Positions 1 to 7,057 of a stretch of DNA of 12,801 bases are shown in pieces; the first letter of the stretch is position 1, and every line of letters starts with the position of its first letter. The translations under genes were made by a program, and so were the position numbers. The notes under the pieces are model-generated. The model did no database searches and was not told where the DNA came from. It saw only the letters and a program-made list of their open reading frames with translations. The DNA is from Anaerobacillus sp. GTDB lineage: Bacteria > Bacillota > Bacilli > Bacillales_H > Anaerobacillaceae. The stretch lies in contig SKOL01000711.1 of NCBI GenBank assembly GCA_007120055.1, positions 1-12,801 of the forward strand. The letters run 5' to 3'.

Positions 1-11
1 CGGCAGTCTGA

Positions 12-32
12 AATTATTACTAGGTAATAATT
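12..32. promoter_or_regulatory. Perfect 9+9 bp palindrome upstream of flavin oxidoreductase, candidate operator
   Basis: AATTATTAC at 12-20 and GTAATAATT at 24-32 are exact reverse complements separated by 3 nt. The centre lies about 60 nt before the TTG start at 82. The size and symmetry fit a dimeric repressor site (MarR- or HxlR-like regulators often control such oxidoreductases), but no regulator gene is visible in the window. No U-tract follows on the plus strand, which argues against a terminator of an upstream gene. Good -35/-10 boxes are not obvious. The palindrome is seen; the role is inferred. Confidence 0.45.
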
Positions 33-81
33 ATCCATATATCTTATGTTTAATTGAACTTATAAATGAGGGGGAGCTCTG

Positions 82-1071
82 TTGAATATTCCACAGTTAA
101 AAATTGCTCATATGACACCAAAGGTACCAATTATGCAAGGGGGTATGGGAGTTGCTATTTCGTTAAGTGGACTAGCTTCGGCTGTTGCCAACGCTGGCGG
201 AATTGGTATTATTTCAGGAACAGGTATTCCAATAGAGGAAATGAAAGCCGAAATTCGCAAAGCACGCGAACTGACGAATGGCGAAGGTTATATAGGAGTT
301 AATGTTTTATTTGCGATGACAGATTTTCAAAATACGATAAAAGCTGCGATGGAAGAAAAAGTTGATTTTATCATTTCAGGTGCAGGTATTTCCCGTGACA
401 TGTATCAGTGGGGGAAAGAATACGGTGTGCCAGTTATCTCAATCGTATCTTCAGGTAAGTTAGCGAGAATTTCACAAAAACTCGGAGCTGCAGCTGTTGT
501 TGTAGAAGGATTTGAAGCAGGTGGCCACTTAGGAACGGATCGTCCACTCTTTGATATTTTGCCTGAAGTCATTGATGCTGTAGATATTCCAGTAATAGCT
601 GCAGGTGGTATATTGACGGGTGAAGACGTGGCTAAAGTCCTTAAAATGGGAGCAAGTGGTGTACAAATGGGTACTCGCTTTGTGGCTAGTGTCGAATGTG
701 ATGCGCCAGATGCATATAAACAAAAATATTTACAAGCTGAAGAAGGAGATACTGTTTTAGTAAAAACAACAGTAGGTCTTCACGGAAGAGCGATTAAAAA
801 TAGCTTTGTTGAAAAAGTAAACAACTTAGAGAAGATAAATATTGAAAAGTGTCACTCTTGCCTTAAACAATGTAATTACCAATTTTGTACGTTAGATTCT
901 CTTGTTCAAGCTGTAAAAGGGAATGTTGAAAACGGAATTGTCTTTGCGGGATCAAGAGTTCCTGAAATTAAAGAAATTCTTCCTGTACAACAAATTATTA
1001 ACGATTTAGTCGATTCATGTAACCGTAGCTTAGCGGTCGAACCAATCAAAACGAATGAAAGTATTTCTTAA
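82..1071 (+). CDS. NAD(P)H-dependent flavin oxidoreductase, FabK / nitronate monooxygenase-like
   Basis: A 329-aa soluble FMN-dependent TIM-barrel protein of the family that includes enoyl-ACP reductase II (FabK) and nitronate monooxygenase. Visible motifs are the N-terminal PIMQGGMG (16-23), GFEAGGHLG (143-151), the phosphate-binding AAGGI (173-177) and GVQMGTRF (193-200). The C-terminal part has a C-x2-C-x3-C-x4-C cluster (C257, C260, C264, C269) followed by an FAGSR segment, as I recall from the Firmicutes clade of this family. The TTG start is supported by the GAGGGGGAG ribosome binding site at 68-76; an in-frame ATG with as good a site is not seen. The gene stands alone, with a palindrome upstream and a terminator directly downstream. 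The substrate cannot be decided: nitronate oxidation, enoyl-ACP reduction or quinone/nitro reduction are all possible. The family is firm, the exact activity is not. Confidence 0.88.
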   Translation: MNIPQLKIAHMTPKVPIMQGGMGVAISLSGLASAVANAGGIGIISGTGIPIEEMKAEIRKARELTNGEGYIGVNVLFAMTDFQNTIKAAMEEKVDFIISGAGISRDMYQWGKEYGVPVISIVSSGKLARISQKLGAAAVVVEGFEAGGHLGTDRPLFDILPEVIDAVDIPVIAAGGILTGEDVAKVLKMGASGVQMGTRFVASVECDAPDAYKQKYLQAEEGDTVLVKTTVGLHGRAIKNSFVEKVNNLEKINIEKCHSCLKQCNYQFCTLDSLVQAVKGNVENGIVFAGSRVPEIKEILPVQQIINDLVDSCNRSLAVEPIKTNESIS

Positions 1072-1079
1072 ATTAAAAT

Positions 1080-1134
1080 AAGGGGCTGCCCAAAACAAAG
1101 TGTCTAACACTTTGGGGACAGCCTCTTATTTTTG
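1080..1134 (+). terminator. Rho-independent terminator after the flavin oxidoreductase
   Basis: The outer arms 1080-1091 and 1115-1127 (GGGGCTG-CCC against GGGACAGCCTC) pair with one G-U pair and one bulge. The inner arms CAAAGTGT (1096-1103) and ACACTTTG (1107-1114) pair perfectly around a 3-nt loop. A TTATTTTTG run follows. It starts 8 nt after the stop codon. Confidence 0.88.
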
Positions 1135-1226
1135 TATCAATATTTGTCAATGCTTAATAAAAGGGAAGAAGGCTTTCACTACATTTGTGCTAGAGCTAAC
1201 CTATTAAAAGTATTGGAGTGATTTAT

Positions 1227-1394
1227 ATGGATCGACAACAAATTGACAAAGGCTTAAAAGGTTTACAAGCGTCATTAAGGTCTTCAGGAGTTGAGATTAA
1301 TGAAGTGTACATGGATTTGATGCGTGAAAAATTGAGCGGTGAGATTAATGCCGAACAATTTATTCGAAAAGTAAGGGAAAACGCTAAAAAATAA
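1227..1394 (+). CDS. Small protein (55 aa), antitoxin VbhA-like
   Basis: ATG start with GGAGTGA at 1215-1221 as the ribosome binding site; stop TAA at 1392. The product begins MDRQQIDKGLKGLQASLRSS and continues to ...LSGEINAEQFIRKVRENAKK. It is charged, predicted all-helical, and has no signal peptide or membrane segment. A first helix, then a middle helix followed by GEI and a last amphipathic helix, recalls the short VbhA-type antitoxin domain that inhibits Fic AMP-transferases. No Fic protein (HPFxxGNGR motif) is encoded in the window, so it would be an orphan here. It follows the oxidoreductase terminator, so it needs its own promoter, which I could not identify clearly. The gene call is good; the antitoxin assignment is a pattern-based guess. 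Confidence 0.65.
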   Translation: MDRQQIDKGLKGLQASLRSSGVEINEVYMDLMREKLSGEINAEQFIRKVRENAKK

Positions 1395-1500
1395 ATGTTA
1401 GGAGTGAATTAACAAGTTACGCTTCTTTATTTGCTAGTCACAAAACAAGCCAACAAATTGTAATTGTTTTTCAATTTATTTTCAAATGTTCTCTATCCTT

Positions 1501-1532
1501 ACATTCCTGCATATTTTGTAACAAAGGAATGT
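1501..1532 (+). promoter_or_regulatory. Inverted repeat (7 bp arms, 18-nt loop) just upstream of a ribosome binding site
   Basis: ACATTCC (1501-1507) and GGAATGT (1526-1532) are exact reverse complements and abut the GAGGGGGAG ribosome binding site at 1533-1541 of the next gene. It could be an mRNA hairpin that modulates translation or a protein site; no evidence decides between them. A second weaker AT-rich symmetry (AAATTG...CAATTT) lies at about 1455-1478. Confidence 0.3.
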
Positions 1533-1546
1533 GAGGGGGAGATACA

Positions 1547-2272
1547 TTGAATCGCTTTGCATATTACAGTGAAGATCCCGAACAGGTGGAGGAATATGTA
1601 AAATCAATTTTGCCATTTATCTCTGATATTCGTGAATTTGAGCTGTATTATATAGATAAAACACCTTATATCGAAGTCATTGAAAGAAGCGGACACCTCC
1701 ATCGAAGGGTCTTTTATAGTCGAAAAGAATTTGATGCAAGTATAAAGAACTCTTACCGAAAGCTTATCAAACAGCATAACTTCACGTTTATCTTGAGAGA
1801 TGACACCTTAAACGAAGTTTGGTTAAACACAAACGGGAAAATGATTGAAACGTTAAATATTCTTCATATGTTAGGAATTAAAGAATTTCATCATTATCGA
1901 CATAAAGCATCGTACAAAGCAACAAATCTTAAGCCTAATCATGATTTAAATATATTAGTTGAGAATGATGAGGCTAAAAAACAATTTTTAGCTAAATTTC
2001 GATTTCCTTACGCATGTAAACGAATTAAAGCTGTTGAGTATATTCAACAATTTGGTTACTTAAAACCTTACGCAACGAAGTTTGATTATGGCAACGACCT
2101 TTCTTATTTTGATAAAAATACGATACGTGAAGCAGAAGCATTTGAATATGCTACCAATAATTCGTTTCTTTTTGAAGATGAAGGTATTGATTTAAATACT
2201 GCCAAACGCATTTTTGAAGAAGTCGGAAAGCTTTCAGGTGGAGATGTTAATATCGTCCTGTTTTCGGATTAG
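1547..2272 (+). CDS. Hypothetical protein (241 aa), family not recognised
   Basis: TTG start supported by the strong GAGGGGGAG site at 1533-1541; stop TAG at 2270-2272. The protein is soluble, with no signal peptide or hydrophobic segment long enough to span a membrane. It is rich in Tyr, Phe, Lys and Glu, with mixed alpha/beta character. A beta-rich N-terminal half (about 1-110: FELYYIDKTPYIEVIERSG, then FTFILRDDTLNEVWLNTNGK) is followed by a more helical C-terminal half (about 125-241) ending in GGDVNIVLFSD. There is a small HHYRHK cluster near residues 113-118. I recognise no catalytic motif. Its codon use resembles the neighbours, so nothing suggests recent transfer. It lies between the VbhA-like small gene and the permease and appears to be transcribed on its own or with the permease downstream (gap 86 bp). 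Function unknown. Confidence 0.8.
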   Translation: MNRFAYYSEDPEQVEEYVKSILPFISDIREFELYYIDKTPYIEVIERSGHLHRRVFYSRKEFDASIKNSYRKLIKQHNFTFILRDDTLNEVWLNTNGKMIETLNILHMLGIKEFHHYRHKASYKATNLKPNHDLNILVENDEAKKQFLAKFRFPYACKRIKAVEYIQQFGYLKPYATKFDYGNDLSYFDKNTIREAEAFEYATNNSFLFEDEGIDLNTAKRIFEEVGKLSGGDVNIVLFSD

Positions 2273-2316
2273 TGGCGTGAGTTGCTTTAAATAAAAACTC
2301 ATGGTAGCAGCTTTGT

Positions 2317-2350
2317 CCACATATATATTAGCAACAAACGAAATATGTGG
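2317..2350 (+). promoter_or_regulatory. Inverted repeat overlapping the permease Shine-Dalgarno
   Basis: CCACATAT (2317-2324) and ATATGTGG (2343-2350) pair perfectly over 8 bp with an 18-nt loop. The last two G of the right arm are the first two of GGAGG (2349-2353), so the hairpin would partly hide the ribosome binding site of the permease. The arrangement suggests translational control or an operator close to the start; this is inference. Confidence 0.35.
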
Positions 2351-2358
2351 AGGACGGT

Positions 2359-3354
2359 ATGCTGAAAAGAGCAGAAAGTTATTTAACGGAAATAACGGCG
2401 ACGGTGATTTTCTTTATCATTGGATATCTTTTTTATATGAGTTTGAAAATGTCGGGAAAGACATTTTCAATACCTGATTCAATATTAATCTATAATACAG
2501 TTTTTGTAAGTATTTTAATAGAAGCACTTCCATTTGTTTTAATAGGTGTATTTGTTTCAGGAGCTATCCAAGTTTTTATTACTGAAGATCATATACGTCG
2601 CCTTATCCCGAAAAACCCCTTTTTAGCAGTGACGTCTAGCTGTGTCATTGGGGTAATGTTTCCCGCCTGTGAATGTGGTATTGTTCCGATTGTGCGTCGT
2701 TTAGTCGCTAAGGGGGTTCCTATATACGCAGGAGTAGGCTTTCTATTGACAAGTCCGCTTATAAACCCAGTTGTTATCGGCTCAACGTATATGGCTTTTG
2801 GTAATGATGGTAAAATAGCTTTATTACGCATGTTGATCGGTTTTATTGTCGCAATGATTGTAGCAATTGTTATTAGTTTCTTTTTTAAACATGGACAAGT
2901 AAGAAAAAAAGTCACTGACATACCTGTATCAAAAGAAATGAACCGTGCACCTTTAACTAATAGAATCAAAGAAGCTTGTCGCCATTCGATCGATGAGTTT
3001 TTCGGAGTTGCTAAATTTTTAGTGATGGGGGCTCTATTAGCAGCGTTCGTTCAAACATATGTATCAACAGGTTCACTGCTCGGAATTACGGAGGATCTCG
3101 TTACTTCAACGCTTATCATGATGGGACTTGCATACGTATTAAGTTTATGTTCAGAAGCAGATGCTTTTATCGCGGCATCGTTTCGCCACCTCTTCCCGAC
3201 AACAACACCTATTTTAGCGTTTTTAGTGTATGGACCAATGCTAGATTTGAAGAATACGTTTATGCTCATGGGTGCATTTAAATTTCGTTTTGTGATCACA
3301 TTAATGTTTTTAATAACGGTTACAGTGTTTGCTATTGTATTGTTAATAGCTTGA
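2359..3354 (+). CDS. UPF0718 / YcgR-type permease (331 aa)
   Basis: Polytopic inner-membrane protein of the DUF318/UPF0718 permease family (YraQ, YcgR, ArsP relatives), with about eight or nine hydrophobic segments, at roughly 12-30, 42-74, 88-112, 120-147, 152-176, 215-235, 248-274, 282-306 and 309-331. Family signatures are FPACECG (101-107), TSPLINP (131-137), CSEADAFIA (264-272) and YGPMLDLKN (291-299). The paired cysteines in PACECG are typical and may coordinate a metal or metalloid during transport. I chose ATG at 2359 because GGAGG at 2349-2353 lies 5 nt before it; an in-frame GTG at 2347 would add 4 residues but overlaps that site. The gene is followed 41 bp later by the YcgQ-type partner, the usual two-gene arrangement in Bacillus. 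The substrate is not established; metal ion export or uptake is a reasonable guess. Confidence 0.88.
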   Translation: MLKRAESYLTEITATVIFFIIGYLFYMSLKMSGKTFSIPDSILIYNTVFVSILIEALPFVLIGVFVSGAIQVFITEDHIRRLIPKNPFLAVTSSCVIGVMFPACECGIVPIVRRLVAKGVPIYAGVGFLLTSPLINPVVIGSTYMAFGNDGKIALLRMLIGFIVAMIVAIVISFFFKHGQVRKKVTDIPVSKEMNRAPLTNRIKEACRHSIDEFFGVAKFLVMGALLAAFVQTYVSTGSLLGITEDLVTSTLIMMGLAYVLSLCSEADAFIAASFRHLFPTTTPILAFLVYGPMLDLKNTFMLMGAFKFRFVITLMFLITVTVFAIVLLIA

Positions 3355-3395
3355 TAAATATTTACCTGTAAAAAAAGAGGCGGGGGGGAGTAGTA

Positions 3396-4235
3396 GTGAA
3401 CTTTTCAATTCAACATGCCTTAAAAGCGCTTATTCTTTTAGGCTTTACTGCATTTTTATTTAAACTTCACTATAGTGGTGAAATATTAAAATATGTTAAT
3501 CCGAAGTTTATTATTTTTACCCAAATCGCTTCTATTATTCTACTGGTTATGTTTTTTATTCAAGTGAAAAGAGTATGGGAATACAGTGACAATATTGACT
3601 GCGCGTGTCATGAGCAACATGAAAAACAGTTTTCATTTGGACAATTTTTTGTATATTTACTAGTGTCATTACCGTTGATTACAGGTTTATTATTAGCCCC
3701 AAAAGAATTAGATGCTAATTTTGCAGAAAAACGAGGGATCCTTTTTCAATCGAAAGGAAACGAGAAGGAGAGTGGCGATTGTGGTCAAGGGGAGGAGACC
3801 CCCCCTAGAACTGCTTTACAAGAAGAATTGATTGAAAAAATGCTTGCAGAGGCACCGATAGTTATGTCAAAAGAAAATTTTTCCTCTTATAGTGATGTTC
3901 TTTTTCAAAACCCGGAAATATTTAAAAATAAACAAATTTTTTTAGAAGGGTTTATTTTAAAAGGTGAGCAATTAAAGGAAAATGAATATGTCGTTGGCCG
4001 TTTTTTAATTACTCACTGTGTCGCTGATGCTACGGTGATCGGTATTTTAAGTGAATTTAAGGACGGTGTTACGTTTCCGGATAATAGTTGGGTTAAATTG
4101 TTAGGAACGATTAATGTCACGAATCATAATGATAAAAAGCTCCCGTTGATTAAAGTAACTCATTGGAAATTGACCGAAAAGCCGGAAGAGCCATACGTTT
4201 ATCCACCACAGAAAAAAAAGTCTAAAGCCAACTGA
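3396..4235 (+). CDS. TIGR03943 / DUF1980 (YcgQ-type) permease-partner protein (279 aa)
   Basis: Membrane protein that accompanies UPF0718 permeases. The N-terminal part has three hydrophobic segments (about 9-24, 36-56, 83-101). A linker carries CACH at 69-72 with H75, and a second Cys at 129. The C-terminal soluble domain (about 178-262) begins IFLEGFIL, is beta-rich and OB-like, and contains the family's RFLITHCVADATVIG stretch (202-216) and a terminal PYVYP. GTG start at 3396 with a long G-rich ribosome binding site (3382-3390). The short gap to the permease and the shared strand suggest one operon and a two-component membrane complex. The Cys/His cluster facing one side of the membrane is compatible with metal handling, but this is inference. 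Confidence 0.85.
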   Translation: MNFSIQHALKALILLGFTAFLFKLHYSGEILKYVNPKFIIFTQIASIILLVMFFIQVKRVWEYSDNIDCACHEQHEKQFSFGQFFVYLLVSLPLITGLLLAPKELDANFAEKRGILFQSKGNEKESGDCGQGEETPPRTALQEELIEKMLAEAPIVMSKENFSSYSDVLFQNPEIFKNKQIFLEGFILKGEQLKENEYVVGRFLITHCVADATVIGILSEFKDGVTFPDNSWVKLLGTINVTNHNDKKLPLIKVTHWKLTEKPEEPYVYPPQKKKSKAN

Positions 4236-4240
4236 GAAGG

Positions 4241-4274
4241 GGTGTCCTAAAAGATAGTGATACCGTTAGGCACC
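4241..4274. terminator. Possible hairpin between convergent genes
   Basis: GGTGTCCTA (4241-4249) pairs with TAGGCACC (4267-4274) apart from one bulged T, between the stop of the YcgQ-type gene (4235) and the stop of the minus-strand MFS gene (4278). It is well placed for a bidirectional terminator, but there is no good T-run on either side. Confidence 0.35.
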
Positions 4275-4277
4275 AAA

Positions 4278-5504
4278 TTAATTAGTGGCTCTTAAAAGTT
4301 GATATCTGCTCTTTTGTTTCGTATTTTCTCGCCTTTCAATCAGACTCATTTGCAATAATAAAAATGAGGTTAGGCTTAATATGAGTAACGTTCCGACAAT
4401 GACTCCAGACCAGCCCCAGTAATGCCAAAAGAAACCTAAATAAAAGCTCCCAAGACTGCCGCCTACATAATACGAAGTGAAGTAAAGTCCAGATGCGGAA
4501 GCTTTGGCAAACTTCGCTCGTTTACTAACCCAAGCATTCAGTGTTGAATGCGCAAAGAAGAAGCCAAAACTTAATATGAGCAGGCCAACAATAATAGTAA
4601 CGAGGTTGTTCACTAGCATCAGCAATGTTGCGATAACCATAAGCGAAATACCGATAGCAATCGTTAATGATTGAGACCAGACCGTAATTGCTTTTCCAGC
4701 CAGTGTGGAACTAACTGTCCCTGATAAGTACGTTAAAAATAAGAAGCCAATAATAACCGTTGGTAACGAAAACGGTGGTGCGGTTAGTAAATACGTGACA
4801 TAATTATAAAGACCAACAAAAATAAAAAAGTGTAATCCACCGACAAAAAAGGCTAGGCGTAGCTTTCTATTTTTTAGATGGGAAAGATAATCTTGAATCG
4901 CCTTATGTCGATCAAATTTCCTTGGCTGAAAATAGTCTGACGGTGGCAAAAGCTTAAGGAAAAATAGAAAAAATAGTAAACTTACAAAGCCGATCGCGAT
5001 AAAAGCAATTCTCCAATCATAAACATCTGTGAAAATCCCACTTAATACACGACCGCCCATCCCCCCTATTGAATTCATGCTAATATAAATGCCAATTGCG
5101 ACCGTTAACGCCCGTGGAGAAAACTCTTCACCGATATAAGCTAGTGCAACCGTAGGTATCCCGGCGATAAAAACCCCTTGTAAAATTCTTAGCAGTAAAA
5201 AAGCTTCAAAGCTTTGCACAAAGGCAATTGAAAAAGTAACAATAAACAGTAAAAGCATCGCTCCAATCATCACATTTTTACGACCAATGGCGTCTGACAC
5301 TGCGCTATATAAAAAGAAAAAGACCGCAACAGTAAGTAAGGCAAAAGAAACTGTCAAACTCGCTGTAAGAGGTGAAACCGAAAACTCTTCACTTATGATC
5401 GGAAGTAGTGGTTGTGTAAAATAAAGGTTACTAAAGGCGATAAAAGCTGCTAACCCAAGTGCTATTGAGGCACGCCAGAAATTTTTTGACTTTAATTCAA
5501 TCAT
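4278..5504 (-). CDS. MFS transporter, YnfM/YybF-like (408 aa)
   Basis: A 12-segment major facilitator, of usual length. The first helix region is followed by QPLLPIISEEF (31-41). The loop 2-3 motif A is SDAIGRKN (70-77), RILQG (106-110) leads into AYIGEEFSPR (122-131), and GGMGGR is at 147-152. These match the drug:H+ antiporter-like exporters of the YnfM/YybF group. ATG start with GAAGGATGG (5519-5511 on the minus strand) as the ribosome binding site. A promoter is visible just upstream. Divergent from a LysR gene 600 bp away; in related bacteria this transporter type is often controlled by an adjacent divergent LysR regulator. It probably exports a small toxic molecule, but the substrate is unknown. 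Confidence 0.9.
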   Translation of the reverse strand: MIELKSKNFWRASIALGLAAFIAFSNLYFTQPLLPIISEEFSVSPLTASLTVSFALLTVAVFFFLYSAVSDAIGRKNVMIGAMLLLFIVTFSIAFVQSFEAFLLLRILQGVFIAGIPTVALAYIGEEFSPRALTVAIGIYISMNSIGGMGGRVLSGIFTDVYDWRIAFIAIGFVSLLFFLFFLKLLPPSDYFQPRKFDRHKAIQDYLSHLKNRKLRLAFFVGGLHFFIFVGLYNYVTYLLTAPPFSLPTVIIGFLFLTYLSGTVSSTLAGKAITVWSQSLTIAIGISLMVIATLLMLVNNLVTIIVGLLILSFGFFFAHSTLNAWVSKRAKFAKASASGLYFTSYYVGGSLGSFYLGFFWHYWGWSGVIVGTLLILSLTSFLLLQMSLIERRENTKQKSRYQLLRATN

Positions 5505-5524
5505 TGTTATCCATCCTTCATGTA

Positions 5525-5552
5525 ATTGTAGTTAATTTATTGATGCTTTCAA
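5525..5552 (-). promoter_or_regulatory. SigA-type promoter for the MFS gene
   Basis: On the minus strand TTGAAA (5552-5547), a 16-nt spacer and TACAAT (5530-5525) lie about 20 nt before the start codon at 5504. Each box differs from the consensus at one position. The predicted leader is very short, so no large structured 5' region is expected. Confidence 0.55.
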
Positions 5553-5602
5553 ATTAAATTTAGTGAGATAACCTTTGCGTGTAAAAGTTGGTTAGTTAAA
5601 AA

Positions 5603-5774
5603 GGAAATCACCAGCTTTTTACACGTAGATGGTGAAGTTTATCATCATGCTGGTTTTGTACGAAAAAAGGCGGATGATTTCGTGAACGAGCCTCTGAGAT
5701 TCGATAGAAGGTCACAGCGAAGAGAAGGAAATCATCCGCCTTTTCAATATTAGATGGTGAGGTTTACCGTCATG
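5603..5774. repeat. Mosaic intergenic repeat, family 2, copy A
   Basis: The main unit (about 5654-5774) has a perfect 16-bp inverted repeat: AAAAGGCGGATGATTT at 5665-5680 and its complement at 5729-5744. The arms flank a 48-nt centre. Positions 5678-5709 are an exact 32-bp reverse-complement match to 8465-8496. Further blocks (CACCATCTAA, CATGACGGT, CTTCGCTGTGA on the minus strand) match copy B in the same order. A shorter partial unit, 5603-5649, repeats the GGAAATCA...TAGATGGTGA-GTTTA...TCATG pattern of 5727-5774 as an imperfect direct repeat. No ORF or transposase is associated. Confidence 0.8.
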
Positions 5775-5904
5775 AGTGCCTTGTGACTGAACTGCTTACT
5801 ATTTCATATTACCGTCGCGTTTAAGATAAATAAAATATATAATATTTATTAACTTCATAAAAAATATTTATGTTAAAATGTTAGATAAAAATCGACTGTC
5901 TATT

Positions 5905-6033
5905 TACCTGAGTGAATTTCATAATTACCAAAATGAGCCACATCATGCAATATATAGTTTGCGAATGGTTTTGACGCAACTATATATTGATCTTAGTGGC
6001 GAGAATCATGAATTATGAAATTCGTTAACTTAC
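5905..6033. repeat. 110-bp palindromic repeat, family 1, copy A
   Basis: The core 5914-6023 folds on itself symmetrically. The outer arms GAATTTCATAATT (5914-5926) and AATTATGAAATTC (6011-6023) are perfect 13-bp complements. Then come a 10/10-nt internal loop, GCCAC (5937-5941) with GTGGC (5996-6000), and a 6/6-nt loop. The inner stem is 5948-5963 with 5975-5989 (15 bp, one bulge) around an 11-nt loop. A second copy lies inverted at 10680-10789: 59 bp (5948-6006) are identical and about 5 of 110 positions differ. Weaker similarity extends to 5905 and about 6033. It lies about 80 nt before the lysR start. It is MITE/REP-like; no transposase or clear target duplication is seen. Confidence 0.85.
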
Positions 6034-6103
6034 TAGAAAGTAACAGTAGAGCCACAAGTCGTTTTATAAAAAAGTTAAAATTTTTTGTAGAAATGGGGGA
6101 AAG

Positions 6104-6982
6104 GTGTTGGAACTCCGTCAACTGCAATGTTTTTATGAAACAGCAAAGTTGAAAAGTTTTACGAAAGCATCGGAAAAAATGTTTATTGCTCAACCAGCAG
6201 TGAGTATGGCAATTAAAAAGCTCGAAAATGAGATCGGTGTAAAGTTGTTTCATCGTCATGACCGAGCAGTTCGTTTAACTGTTGAAGGCGAGCGTTTTTT
6301 AATTCATGTTGAAAAAGTATTTGATCAATTAGAAGAAGCGCGTTTAGAAATGGAAGAATTACGTGGCTTAGAAAGAGGGGAAGTGAAGCTAGGGTTACCT
6401 TCAATGATGGGGTCTTTTTACTTTCCGAATATCATTGTTGCTTTTAAAAAATCGTACCCGCAATTAAACATTTCAATTGTTGAGGACGGAACGAAGCAAA
6501 TTCAAACTCACATTGAAAACGATGAGATTAATATGGGGGTCATTGTTCTTGAAGAAATGACCGCGGATTTAGAAGCTATACCGATCATTGAAGAAGAAAT
6601 GGTCGTATGTGTTCCGAAATCCCATCAATTAGCCAAACAAGCTGAGATTACATATGAACAATTAGCTGACGAACCGCTCGTCCTTTTTAAAGAAGGGTAC
6701 TTTCAAAGAGACCTTGTAATCAACCATATTCATGAATCGGGTTTAACACCAACGATTGCATTTGAAACAAATCAAATTTCATTAACGAAATCGTTGACGA
6801 GAAAAGGGTTAGGGGTAACGCTATTTTTAAAAATGGTCATTCAAGATGACACTGATTTAGTACCTCTTTCGTTAGTCCCACCAATTACCCTTTCTTTAGG
6901 TTTAGCATGGAAGAAGAAAACGTATTTATCAAAAGCAAATAAAGCTTTTGTAGATTTTGTCGAAAATGAAAAGTGGAAATAG
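6104..6982 (+). CDS. LysR-family transcriptional regulator (292 aa)
   Basis: Typical LysR length and layout. The N-terminal winged helix-turn-helix (about 4-62; SFTKASEKMFIAQPAVSMAIKKLE contains the recognition helix) is followed by a linker helix (about 62-92). An effector-binding domain of periplasmic-binding-protein type runs from about 95 to 290 (GEVKLGLPSMMGSFYFPNII, MGVIVLEE, MVVCVPKSHQLA). The start may be GTG at 6104 or, equally likely, TTG at 6107, giving the canonical LysR beginning MELRQLQCF; GGGGGA at 6095-6100 serves either. Divergent from the MFS exporter and upstream of a DUF418 gene on the same strand, so it may control one or both. The inducer is unknown. Confidence 0.9.
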   Translation: MLELRQLQCFYETAKLKSFTKASEKMFIAQPAVSMAIKKLENEIGVKLFHRHDRAVRLTVEGERFLIHVEKVFDQLEEARLEMEELRGLERGEVKLGLPSMMGSFYFPNIIVAFKKSYPQLNISIVEDGTKQIQTHIENDEINMGVIVLEEMTADLEAIPIIEEEMVVCVPKSHQLAKQAEITYEQLADEPLVLFKEGYFQRDLVINHIHESGLTPTIAFETNQISLTKSLTRKGLGVTLFLKMVIQDDTDLVPLSLVPPITLSLGLAWKKKTYLSKANKAFVDFVENEKWK

Positions 6983-7009
6983 GATGGTAATTGCGATAGT
7001 ACTCATATA

Positions 7010-7030
7010 TTATAAGGTATAATCTTATAA
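7010..7030. promoter_or_regulatory. TATAAT -10 box inside a 7-bp palindrome, before the DUF418 gene
   Basis: TATAAT at 7018-7023 is a consensus -10 box 35 nt before the GTG start. It lies in the loop of TTATAAG (7010-7016) and CTTATAA (7024-7030), exact complements, so a bound regulator would block the promoter. No good -35 box is found at 16-18 nt, which lowers confidence in the promoter. Confidence 0.3.
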
Positions 7031-7057
7031 AGGTTATAAACTACAAGGAGAGATGGA

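Larger units (their letters stand above)
5505..6103. other. 599-bp gap between divergent MFS and LysR genes
   Basis: Beside the MFS promoter (5525-5552) and the two repeats (5603-5774 and 5905-6033), this gap holds a very AT-rich stretch at about 5820-5890 with short symmetries such as AATAAA...TTTATT and CATAAA...TTTATG. It may contain the lysR promoter, but I found no convincing box pair. I see no protein-coding sequence. LysR sites (T-N11-A) cannot be singled out in such AT-rich DNA. Confidence 0.6.

Noticed and set aside
5603..5774. CRISPR array
   Set aside because: The repeats are few, unequal and palindromic at long range, without regular spacers or cas genes.
5993..6259. Minus-strand 88-aa open frame at the start of lysR
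   Set aside because: It is antisense to the conserved LysR DNA-binding domain and runs into the palindromic repeat; no ribosome binding site supports it.
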